A stretch of 64,000 bases of DNA from positions 496,001-560,000 of the forward strand of contig NC_064654.1 of NCBI RefSeq assembly GCF_001723175.1. The letters are read 5' to 3'. Position numbers and translations under genes: made by a program. A model generated the notes under the pieces. The model did no database searches, was not told the DNA's origin, and was given only the letters and a program-made list of their open reading frames with translations. Source of the DNA: Penicillium oxalicum. Lineage: Eukaryota; Ascomycota; Eurotiomycetes; Eurotiales; Aspergillaceae. Numbering within the stretch: position 1 is the first letter of the stretch; each line of letters starts with the position of its first letter. Positions 46,729 through 56,705 of the stretch are shown here, in pieces.

Positions 46729-48270
46729 ATGTCGGCCCAATCTCCACACCTTCTCACCCCCAAGGCCGCTCGGAACAACAACAATCATATTGCCAACAGC
46801 GCCATGAGCGGAACCCCCCAACCCCATCCGCGTCGCGCTTCCAAGAAGTCCAACACTCCTCAATCCAAGAATTCCGCTCTCCTCAACACCCCACCATCTT
46901 CGCCGCCTGGCCACATGAGTCCCGCGGGCGCAGGAGCCATGACAGACTCGTCGGTCAATGTCCAGTCCAAGAAGAGACCCCCGCGTTCCGGCAAGAAGCC
47001 TCAACCTCGCAATGTCAATGGAAACTCATCGGGCCCCTACCAGAATGGCCACAAGCATTCGAATTCCCAGTCTGGCGCAGCAACTCCGGCCAAAGACAGC
47101 GCCGTTGCCTATGCAGGTCCAACCTTCCATGCCTCCCCTGCTCCATCTGCATTGCCCATTCCAAGCTTCTTCTCCAAGTCTCTGCCTGAATCAGAACTGG
47201 CGCCACATTTGGAAACTGACAGCGATACCGCGGACATGGAAGCCGACCTTGAAACCACTCCATCCAAACCACGAACTGCTCGCTCGCAACCCACCAAGCC
47301 CAGCCAAGCCTCGCACCAGCCCTCACCTCTTGACTTTCTTTTTCAAGCTGCTGTGCAGGCTCGTGCTTCAAATACCATGGGCAGCCCAGAGGCATCGACT
47401 CGCATGCGCTCGCCGCAGACCGATTCGAAAGTCCTTCGTTCCCATTCCAACCACACTGCAGGCGGCATGTTTTCAATGGAGCTGGAGACTGATCGTGCAC
47501 GAGCTTCCCCCATCGGTCCCTCCTTTGCGCCATCCTACCAAGATCGCATGAACGCTTTGCGGTCGGCAAGCTCCCCAACTCATTCGCCCTCCCCGGCTCC
47601 CGCTGCGCCCAGTGGGGACCAGTATCGTGCCACCACGGAGCAGTTGAAGCACATGTTGCTGAACCCTCGGCCTCAGGAGCCACCTGCTTCCACTAATTCC
47701 CCGCCCATCAAACCTACCCGTGATTTCGGTGCGGCCAGTCCTGTCCGGCCAAATATCAATGCCTCGGTTCCTCATTATGCCACCCCTATGCGCGCCTACT
47801 CTGGCCCACCGCAGCCCTCGCACGCTGATGGCCATGGTCACACCGCGAGCCCAGCGGCAAACCCGTACGTCTATGGCCCCGGCTCGCAGCCCCTCCGCAA
47901 CACCAATTCCCCTTTGCGGCGCGAGGTACCCGTGGCAAATGGCTATGGCAGTATCTACGGCAACGGGGCCAATTCAAGCTTTTACAGCAATATCCACTCC
48001 TCCGGTTATTCTTCCCCTGCGCCTTATGCCAATCACACCTTCGCCGCGACTGCGCCTGCGGCCGTGCCGTACCAAAACAACTTTGTTTCCCCGCAGCCCC
48101 AATACCACCAGGCTGCTTTTCCCCTGACCAACTCTTCCTCCTCCACCTCTCGACCGGTCGACACCAAGAAGATGGAGGATGACTTGCGGCGCATTTTAAA
48201 GTTGGATGCGGCTGCCACCACGGCGCCCTCTCTCCCTTCAACTAATTTGCAAAGCTCTTTTGCCGCCTAG
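46729..48270 (+). CDS. PNRC-motif protein, possible mRNA-decapping cofactor (EDC1-like)
   Basis: A single exon of 513 residues, start at cacaATGtc. Most of it is Pro/Ser/Asn/Gln-rich and likely disordered. A basic patch with K-K-R-P-P-R-S-G-K-K lies at 81-90. Residues 127-150 carry Y-A-G-P-T-F, then S-P-A-P-S-A-L-P-I-P-S-F-F. This matches the motif of animal PNRC proteins and of yeast EDC1/EDC2, in which a Y-A-G-x-x-F box and a proline-rich stretch bind the DCP1-DCP2 decapping enzyme and activate it. A short C-terminal helix follows (M-E-D-D-L-R-R-I-L-K-L near 482-492). A role in cytoplasmic mRNA decay is therefore likely but rests on the motif. Many fungal homologues carry misleading names such as proteophosphoglycan, from composition alone. 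Confidence 0.8.
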   Translation: MSAQSPHLLTPKAARNNNNHIANSAMSGTPQPHPRRASKKSNTPQSKNSALLNTPPSSPPGHMSPAGAGAMTDSSVNVQSKKRPPRSGKKPQPRNVNGNSSGPYQNGHKHSNSQSGAATPAKDSAVAYAGPTFHASPAPSALPIPSFFSKSLPESELAPHLETDSDTADMEADLETTPSKPRTARSQPTKPSQASHQPSPLDFLFQAAVQARASNTMGSPEASTRMRSPQTDSKVLRSHSNHTAGGMFSMELETDRARASPIGPSFAPSYQDRMNALRSASSPTHSPSPAPAAPSGDQYRATTEQLKHMLLNPRPQEPPASTNSPPIKPTRDFGAASPVRPNINASVPHYATPMRAYSGPPQPSHADGHGHTASPAANPYVYGPGSQPLRNTNSPLRREVPVANGYGSIYGNGANSSFYSNIHSSGYSSPAPYANHTFAATAPAAVPYQNNFVSPQPQYHQAAFPLTNSSSSTSRPVDTKKMEDDLRRILKLDAAATTAPSLPSTNLQSSFAA

Positions 48271-50399
48271 CTTGTCTAAGTGTGCACGGGAGCTTTGTTT
48301 TTGATTTGACGAGCGTGGCATATCTCGACAATTATGGACATGATTTCGTTTCTCTGCGCATTTTTGTCCCATGACCTCCCATTTGCCCTTGTTCTTTTTT
48401 CTTTTCCTTGGCTTATTTTTTCTTCTTCTCTTTCTTTTCTGCTCTCCTTTTATCTGCGCCCCTGCGCAATTGTCTTCTGGTTTGGTAGACTCCGTCTACT
48501 GTGTTCTACGGATCTCTTGCATCGGTTGCCCAGGCGGCATGCATGAAATCCTCGGACTGGGTCTGAGGATATTTTCTTGTTTCTTGTTTGTCCTCTCGCA
48601 ACCCCTGCTTGATGCCTTTTCTCTTGGATCTTTTTTCTTCCCTTCCCTTTTTCGCCTTGGTCATTCTGCGTTGCTTTGTTCTCTCTGCGTCAATCGCGTC
48701 CACTCTCTTTTTCCCCCTCTTTGCGAATGACGATCCTGGCAAATGGTCGGACGGTGTTTCTTGTCATGACGTATGGGTGCTCTTGGCCTTTTTGGTGCAG
48801 CCTTGGGCCATGATTGAGTCTGGCTTGACCGGCTCGATTGTGGTTTGATTCGGGGGCGTTTTCATGTTTTGACACGAAGTCTGGCTGCTTCGTTTGCATC
48901 CGTCGGAGTTTGTGCTTCTTATGTCCCATTGAACTTGCATGGCACTCGCAGGTATGGTGCTGGATCGAGCTTGGCGAGCCAAGCCTCTTTCCTCGGTCGA
49001 CCCACGGCTATGATTGTACGTGCGGCGGTCTTTCCCTCGTTGAGGGGAGACGTTTTCTTGTTGTGTGGTGTTCAGGAACCATCCTTGTCACGACAGTCCT
49101 TTTCTTCTTTTTCCCGGAGTTTATCAACTCAATCTCTTCTGCCTCTCCCCGGCCAACCAACCACCGCCATGTCTGCGGGCTATTTTTCCCCCCATTTGTC
49201 TGCGGAGGGTTCGTGCTACAGGTGGTTTTTGGGACTCGACCCGGATCGTGCTCTCCGATCGCATGATACGAACTCATGATCTGGTGTCGCGTGAGTCTCT
49301 TTCTTCCGTAGTCTATCTGAAATATTTGCGAAGATCATTCGCGTCCACTCTTTTTACATCGACTCCCCTTGTATCCGTATTTTTTCTGTATCTGTATCGG
49401 CTTTTGCCTATCTTATCAAACCAGTCCTGGCCAAGTGTGCGCGGGCAGTCTCCAACATCATGTTCCCCTCCTTATCTTCCAATGACAACTCTCTCGCCCT
49501 GCGTGTCGAGCACACCCCCCACCGACGAAGCCAACTTTGAGTAGCACGTACGTCCAGACGACTCATCTATTGATGAATTCCCTATGCAAATTCCATAGAC
49601 TGGGACATCGTCATTGGCAGCACTAACTTTATCGTGCTTGGGTTTGGTTGTGTTTTAGTATCACAGGAAGTATGAGATCAATTATGTATGCGCCTAGTTT
49701 CAAATGATTCAAGGGGGGGGGGAGAGAAGGGCAGGCACAGGTCTAGCGTTCGGTGTGAGGAGCAGGTGTCTTATTCTGCTAGGTGTCAGCTTGTAAATAT
49801 TCCGAACCAGGTAAATCATGGGTTGTGGTGATTAGTGAGAGTAGGTGTGTAGAGCAGATTGAAGAACATTATAGGTTAGTCGTCGGCTGGGAGGATCATC
49901 AAGCCGATATGAGGAGATAATCACTCTATATCGATAGAACAATAGAAGCATGGATTTATCTTGGGCTTGGCGGGTATTCGTTTTCAGCTTGCTACCGTAT
50001 GTCAGCATTGTCGAATAAGTATGATGCGGCCTCTACGATCTGGACATTTTCCCGTCTTTGACATATTCTGATTCTAGCGTTGAGGTATGTACGTCAATAA
50101 TGTATCGTCTTATTAAACCTGTAATGATATGGCACCTTATACATGCATCCATATACATGTTAGCATCCAGACATTGTACCATCGTTCAGGTTCACATCTC
50201 GGTCCCGACGGGTCCAATCATCATAGAGCAGTCCTGTGGCGCCTCCCGAGACACTATCGATCTTAACTTGCGTCGGGCATCTTTTGGTGGCCGCCTCGGC
50301 GCCTTCTCTGGCTGGCGGTCGATCCTGTCTTGGATCGGAGGAAGCTTGATTTTTGTTTTCTTTTTTTCTTTTGACTTTGTTTTAATTCAGTGAGTTTGA

Positions 50400-50438
<39 letters not shown>

Positions 50439-52097
50439 ATGTTGGGGTTTTTCGGATAAGGAGTAACGCTCGCGCACCAGAGTCAGCATCTTTGATTCAA
50501 ATTCAACAGTTGGTCACGAGACTCCCTCGTGACAGACAAGGGGGTAACCAGGGGAGGAGAGGCTCTTTGCAAGACGAAAAGGTCGTTTTCTGTCAACGGC
50601 CCCCTTTCTTCAAGGGAGCGTGACCCGCGTTCTAAACATAGATGCGCTTACTGGTCGATTGGACTCGGTCGGCCATTGGACGATGGTGGATGTTGAATCT
50701 CTAATGTGCGTTTGGCCGCAGGACTGGTGTGACTGTAAAAGTTACTGGAGTACAGCCATCATCATCGTCAGCACCTTAGAAGGACTTGTCCGACAGTACC
50801 GACTACGGACTACGGACTGCACATCCATACTACACAAGGAACACGCGCCCTCGTCAACATTGCAATTCCAACCATGATGTCCTCAAGTCTAACGCTCCCG
50901 GACATGATGACCTACGTCGATCAAACTCATTTGCCCTCGTTTCATTTTGCCACCATGTCTCCTGAATGAGATTCTCTGGGCGGCAAACTGACCTCATCGC
51001 AATGATGCGAGGCTCCTGCACCCGGAAGACACCGCGCTTTTGTGATCGGCATGCCTGAGCCTTCAGTGGTCCCGAATGCGGGCCCAAAGGGGAGGGGGGG
51101 AAAGAACTCCAGCGCGAGTGAGCGCCCACGCGCGCTCAAGCAGGCAGTGCATAACCAAACGCATCCGAAATTATGTCCCTGAAAGAGAAAGAGAATGAGC
51201 CCTGGATTTTCAAGACCCGAATCTCGCATCCGGGAATTCAGCCGGGCAAAGTTTCCCTCGTGCAGAGAGGGCCCAAAAGGGTCAGTGCCAGTGGTTTGGG
51301 GCTTTCTTGGTGGGCTCAGGTACCCTGGCCGTACCATAGGACGCCCGTGGACTCTGACCTGGCCCTGTCAAGTCCCAAAAGTCTCATGTCTTGAACGAGG
51401 GAACGCCTCAATTTAGAGTATCCAAATCCAGAAGAATATGTATTGTACATCCTCTCTGCCAATGAGCATTTTGCGTTGCCGGTTTGAATTTCTGTTGGTT
51501 CTCCCATTGCATCACTGCTTGAACGTCAGTCAATTTGGTTGGAAAAAGAAAAGAACCAAAAAGAAAAAGGGAAAAGAGGAAAAAAAAAGGGCGCCTTCTC
51601 CTTTCGTTCTCCTCTTAGGTGGTCGCCGCCTTCTCTCCCCCAAAGACCCAAAAAGACCGGCCGAGCCTTGCAAATCACGGGGAAAAGGACCAACTCTATC
51701 ATATTTTTCGTGGCTGCCACTTTCCCAAAGGTTCATTCTGATCCTCAGCTTGCATCCATCCACTACGACAACTGGAACTTCCATTCTCCCACCTCGACAC
51801 TCGACCACTGTCCCTGGAACTGGGTCCCTCAATTGGTCGTGAGCAGACGGACCCCTTCTCTCTTCCACCTCGTCTTCTGGAACGCTCTCTCCCTCTGGAT
51901 CGAACCTTCCCCCCCCTTGTCTACGGCATTTTCCGACGGCAGGGTGTTCTTTCGTGGAAGCCTACTTGCTCTCTCTCTCTTTTTCTCTTCCTCTCCTCCT
52001 CCCGTCTTCGGAGACTTTTGGTCGCCAATGACCGTGCCCTGAGCTCTCTTTCTCACAAACTCCTTTATCGTTCACTCGCCTCACCCACCCTGTCATC
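48271..52097. other. Long spacer between PNRC-motif gene and KNR4-like gene
   Basis: About 3.8 kb. The left ~1.2 kb is strongly T/C-rich and probably includes a long 3' UTR. A run of 35 T is at 50403-50437. The right ~650 bases are pyrimidine-rich and should be the promoter and leader of the KNR4-like gene. A number of open frames of 70-167 codons exist, but all are compositional and carry no motif. Confidence 0.55.
50403..50437. repeat. T35 homopolymer
   Basis: An uninterrupted run of thirty-five T, the longest homopolymer in the window. No target-site duplication or retroposed sequence was seen beside it. Its true length may differ from the assembly. Confidence 0.9.
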
Positions 52098-53883
52098 ATG
52101 GCCAACGCGTAAGTCTATCTGCCCCGTGCCGCTGTCGGCAGTTTGACAATCGAGTCATGCAACAACAAAAAGCAAGATACGAGAAAGAGACAAGAAAAAA
52201 AAAACAAGAACGCCAACTCGTGTGATGTTCTCCGCTCGCGTTCAAATGACGGCGATTCCTGTTCTCTTCGTTGGATCTTGTTGCTGATACCCCTGGCCTG
52301 TTTTTAGCATCGGCTCAGCATGGCGCTCGTTTTGGCATACCATGACTTCCTACGATCGTCATGCCTCTCACGATTCTCCCTATCGCACCGGTCGGCACGT
52401 TCCCCTCAGTCAAAGCCGGCATGAACCTCTCACCTCCATTGCCACCAGCGCTATTGAGTCCCGACCCGACCTCTCCAGTCCGTATGACGACGAGCCACCC
52501 AAGGGCTCCGCACATGTGACCGAATGGAACGACGCTTCTGCCGACCATGCTGCGGGTAACCGCCCCTATTCCCCTGGCATGCGCTCCTTGGCTTCGCAAA
52601 AACGCGGCTCGAGCGAGACGGAGGTGCCCTCAGAAATTCAAATGCAGAGCTTTCACGACGGGGCGCCCCCTCCACCCCCCGTAGCTCACTCGTGGCGTAA
52701 GATCGAGCGTTGGTTGGAACAGAACTATGAGGAACTCCTGGACAACTTGGGTGAGGGATGCACACAAAACGACATCAATGAATTGGAACACGAATTGGAT
52801 TGCACATTGCCCCTGGAGCTGCGCGAGTCTCTGATGATCCACGATGGCCAAGAACGTGGTGGTCTGCCCACCGGTGTGCTCTTCGGATGTATGCTTCTGG
52901 ATTGCGAGGAGATTGTGCAGGAACGACGAAACTGGAAGATTGTGAATGATGAATTCTTGAGCCAAAACGGTCCTCCCTCGGCCCCCATCTCGAGCGCCGT
53001 CGCCGGTTCGTCCGCCGCTGCCGCTCAGCAACCCGCGGGCGCATGGCGCAATGATCTGCTCGACCGTCAGGACTCGCAACCTCCCGGCGCCGTGCAAAAG
53101 GCCTACGCGCACCACGGCTGGATTCCCATTTCTCGAGACTGGGGTGGCAACCACCTGGCCATTGACCTGGCTCCCGGACCCGCCGGTAAATGGGGCCAGG
53201 TGATCATCTTTGGCCGTGATTACGATTGCAAGTACGTGGTGGCGCGCTCGTGGGCGGCGTTCTTGGCCAGCTTTGCAGAGGACCTCTGCAGCGGCAAGAC
53301 CATCGTCGACGAGGAGACCAACGAGATGAAGCTCAAGGAGTTCAAGTCGCAAAACGTGGAACCCCCTTACCTGGAGATTCTGCGCTGGCGAGTGGACCAG
53401 AAGTATGGTCGTCGGGCTCCCCGGCGGCGCGGTCCTCACGGACTGGGCGTCAGTGGTAGCGGCAAGTCGAGCGGCCGAGAGTCACCCTACGGCAGTCCCA
53501 CGCGTGCCGAGGAGCGTGGTCGCTCTCCTCACCGGTTTGCTAAGGGCTCGGCGCAGAGTCCCAAGACGACCTTTGGCGTGTCCAGTCCCCTGGCGCGTGT
53601 GACCGAGGAGATTGCCAGCCCCAGCACATCGACGGCAGGCCCTGTGATTGCGGAAGATGCGCGTGAACTGACCAAGGAGGCGACCCCAGCCGAGGATTTG
53701 ATGGAGGTGGCGACCCCTCAGATTTCGAACAAGGAGAACGAGGTTTCGGCCAATTCGAGCGATCTCAAGCCCTCGGCAGAGGATGCAAAGATGGCGAAGA
53801 AGGACAAGGCTGACGGTGCGGCCGAATCGACGGAGATCGTTGACTCGGAGGTTTTGGGCGAGATGAAAAACGTTGCTATCTAG
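52098..53883 (+). CDS. KNR4/SMI1-like cell-wall synthesis regulator
   Basis: Two exons, 52098-52108 and 52308-53883, give 528 residues. The first coding exon is only 11 nt (MANA with the last codon split). The 199-nt intron has a GTAAGT donor and a TTTTTAG acceptor. Without it the frame would begin at ATG 52342, so about 15 residues would be lost. Residues ~125-325 form the SMI1/KNR4 domain: W-R-x-I-E-x-W-L, then the G-C-T-x-x-D-I-x-x-L-E motif, the L-P-x-x-L-R-E-S-L hallmark, I-H-D-G-Q, a G-x-L-F-G segment, and the later H-G-W-I-P-I and D-L-A-P-G-P segments. A disordered, Ser/Glu-rich C-terminus follows. In yeast KNR4/SMI1 affects glucan synthesis and couples the cell-integrity MAP kinase path. 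Gene convergent with the PLP1-like gene. Confidence 0.92.
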
Positions 53884-54573
53884 AGGAGAGTTTGGATTGC
53901 GAGGGATGGGAGTCCCGTTACTCTCTTTCGGACTATATGACACTTTTTGTTCCCTCTTGGATACTTTTGCGATGACGCTTTTCTCTTTCTTCGCCGTATC
54001 TCCCGACATACCTCTATCACCATCCCCCTTTTTTCGATTCCGCTCGCTTGAATGCCGAGCCTGTTGTCTTTTTTTTTCTCTCTCTTTTCTTTTTCCCCCT
54101 CTTCTCCCACTCAGCTATCCAGTTCCAGGGCAACGCAGGCGTCGATGAACCGAACTTTTGGGATGTTTGTGCTAGTGTTTCAGTTTCTTGTATAGAACTT
54201 TTTCCCCCTTCTTTTGTTTTTGTTTTCCCCCCTTGGACCCTTTTTTGGTTCACTTTCTGTTCCACTTTCGTACCAAGTCCTTTTTTCCGCCATGCTGTTT
54301 TTGAATGCTTGTCGAGTTCCTTTGCCGGCTTAGTGGCTTGTTCTGGCATATCTGTGATATTGTAACCTTAGCCGTATGAGAGGATTGAAGTTGAGCTTCG
54401 CGTTTAATTTGCCATGACTATTCCCGTAATCTTACAGTAGTGAGAGGAATCTAGGTCTTAACTATATTGTAAGGCGGGTGGTTGTCTATCATGGTCACTT
54501 TGTTTTTTGTTGTTGATAGCTAGGTTCACGACAACGTTGGAGATTCTCTCTCGCGGTCCAATCTTTGCCCCCC
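53884..54573. other. Convergent spacer, KNR4-like and PLP1-like genes
   Basis: About 690 bases between facing stop codons. T-rich stretches near 54070-54300 fit a 3' UTR. No other feature is seen. Confidence 0.6.
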
Positions 54574-55314
54574 TTAATCCCAATCATCATCGTCTTCGTC
54601 CTCATCTCTCCGATTCACTTTCCCACCTCGAATCCCCCTCCGTTTCCCCTGCGCTCTCCCCATCAATCCATTCCGCCTCCTCCTCTCCCGATCCCCATCC
54701 TCATCCTCACTCCAGTCCTCCTCCCCATCACTCATCCCTCTCTCTCCCCCTCCCTCACCCTCCCCAACCCTCACCCCATCAAACACCCCCTTCGCCACCA
54801 TCCTGCGCTCCAACACCCCAATCTTGAAACTATTCCCACTCGCATCAAACCCCCTCTCCCCCAACCCTTCAAACCCCACCACCCGTTCCACCCCCACCCC
54901 ATCCTTGAACCCAATCACACACGGTAACACCCGAATCCCCAGCTTTTCCACCAAGAACGGCGTATCGCGCACGTCCACGCGCGCGAAGCGCACTTCATGG
55001 TGCGCAGCGGCCAGCTGCGTCAGGGCCTGGTCCATCACGGCGCAGCGGGCGAAATCCGGGTGCGAGAAGTGAATGAGGCTGCGGGAGGTGGAGGTGGTGT
55101 GGTCGAGGACGGACTGGTCTGTTGAGAGGGTGCGGTAGTTTTCGTTTTGGTGAGTGAATGTGATGGAGTTGGAAGGATCTGTGGAGCGGTTGGTTTTGGA
55201 GGATGCGAATTCGGCGTGGAGTTGTTGGATGCGTGTGTCGCGGTAGCTGGGGTCTTCTTCGTTGGCGAGGGAGGCGAAGAGGGCTTCGTCGTCGGAGTCG
55301 GTGGGGGAAGGCAT
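54574..55314 (-). CDS. Phosducin-like thioredoxin-fold protein (PLP1/TXNDC9)
   Basis: A single exon on the minus strand, 246 residues, start at ATG 55314. The N-terminus is acidic with an L-A-N-E-E-D motif and then a helix, as in phosducin-like proteins. Residues ~75-170 form the thioredoxin fold: L-I-H-F-S-H-P-D-F, R-C-A-V-M-D where thioredoxin has its active site, V-R-F-A-R-V-D, and V-L-P-C-V-I-G-F with the cis-proline. The C-x-x-C pair is missing, as expected for this family, so it is not a redox thioredoxin. The C-terminus is Arg/Asp/Glu-rich. Yeast PLP1 and mammalian TXNDC9 bind the CCT chaperonin and modulate tubulin folding. The family assignment is firm; the exact role in this organism is inferred. 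Confidence 0.9.
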   Translation of the reverse strand: MPSPTDSDDEALFASLANEEDPSYRDTRIQQLHAEFASSKTNRSTDPSNSITFTHQNENYRTLSTDQSVLDHTTSTSRSLIHFSHPDFARCAVMDQALTQLAAAHHEVRFARVDVRDTPFLVEKLGIRVLPCVIGFKDGVGVERVVGFEGLGERGFDASGNSFKIGVLERRMVAKGVFDGVRVGEGEGGGERGMSDGEEDWSEDEDGDRERRRRNGLMGRAQGKRRGIRGGKVNRRDEDEDDDDWD

Positions 55315-56705
55315 CTTTTTTTGGGGGGAGTTGAGAATGGGGGGTTGTTGAGGAGGAATTTTTCAGGTCTTGATGGTGATAGTAATATTAGGGGGATGGT
55401 GTTTCCCCTTTTGGGAGAGTTGATTTGGACAAGTTGGATGGAGATGGTAGGGGGGTTTTTTTTGGAATCCTCTTGAAGAAAAGGGAGGATCAATTTGTGC
55501 AATTGATGGCACGATGGAAGATGGGATCTTCTCAACTGTGAGATAGAAGGGTGATAGTTTGGAAAGAGAAGAGGAGAAGCTGGAGGTGATGAGCATAGAA
55601 AGTTTCGAAATTCAACCGAAAAAAAAGGATAAATTGAATTTCCTTTGAGGAGAGGGACGGGAGCGGCCTGTCCGCCGAGGGGCACGAGGTTATTGGGGCT
55701 CCACTTGGAAGCTCAGACGTTCCTCCGGGTGTATAGTTTCGGGACTGGGCATTTGGGGTGTACAATCAGGTTGTCGATTTCTTTTTGAATGTTTCTCAAG
55801 TTCTCAAGTAGCGGTTCAAATTCATAGACTTGCGGTGTGGGCAAGAAGACACAATCGGTGCAATATGGGATTATCACAGCGCGCTAGTACTATGGCAATG
55901 TGGAAAGCTGGGCGTTGCAGCAAACATCGTGTATCCAAGGTCTTTTGTTTCTCGATTATAGTAACATTGAGACAGGAATGAGATATACGGAGACTGGAGA
56001 TGACCGGGACAATACTCCTGCCCAAATAAGACGTCACCTGATGTGTCGAGAAGGTCGAATCGTAGATATCATATCTACTCATCTGTAGTCGTTTGCGCCT
56101 CCTGCATTTGTCAACTCCCTGTTCATTGTGGGCTCATTCATCAAGTAGACAAGGTTTCTCTAGCAGCGAATCAGCCGCTTTGGCAAAATGAACATTTATG
56201 CTTCTCCCTCGTGCACTCTGACCGTCTTGATGCGCCTCGGCAGGAAACTCCCATTATTCTCACATCAGTCGAATGCTCTCGCAATCTATCGACCCAGTTA
56301 AGGGTTCATCGCCACCCTGGTGAAAAAGCTGACCTATTTCGACTGGTCAGATCCTCATTCTCGATATCTCGCTTGGGTTTTCGAGCTGCATCAGTGCCCG
56401 TGTCTCGGTCACGTAATTCGTGTCGGGATTGGATTCAACATGTAACGGATAAGAATGGGGGCCAAGATCCAGGATATCTTCTGCCCGTGATCCTGCATAT
56501 TTCACCCCGCATTTCGCTCGGACTTCGTCGAACGACCAACAAGAAGTAGCGAACGGTGATTATCTATCTAATTAATACTCCTGAGGAGGGAGAAAGAAAA
56601 GGCCTTTCTGCGGGTACCCGCATCACTGAAACGCCATCATCGACTTTTCCTCATCGCAAAAGAGAGCTCAGAGGGCGGGGAACCTGCAGTCTCGATTCAG
56701 CCAGC
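55315..56705. other. Spacer upstream of the ankyrin-region gene
   Basis: About 1.4 kb between divergent genes. The left 200-300 bases should be the PLP1-like gene leader. One frame runs open into the next gene from 56556 but lacks conserved sequence before ATG 56706. No other gene is supported. Confidence 0.6.

Noticed and set aside
47015..47683. 222-codon open frame on the minus strand
   Set aside because: It is opposite the PNRC-motif gene and reflects that gene's low-complexity codons.
52630..53439. 269-codon open frame on the minus strand
   Set aside because: It is a shadow of the KNR4-like gene, with no motif of its own.
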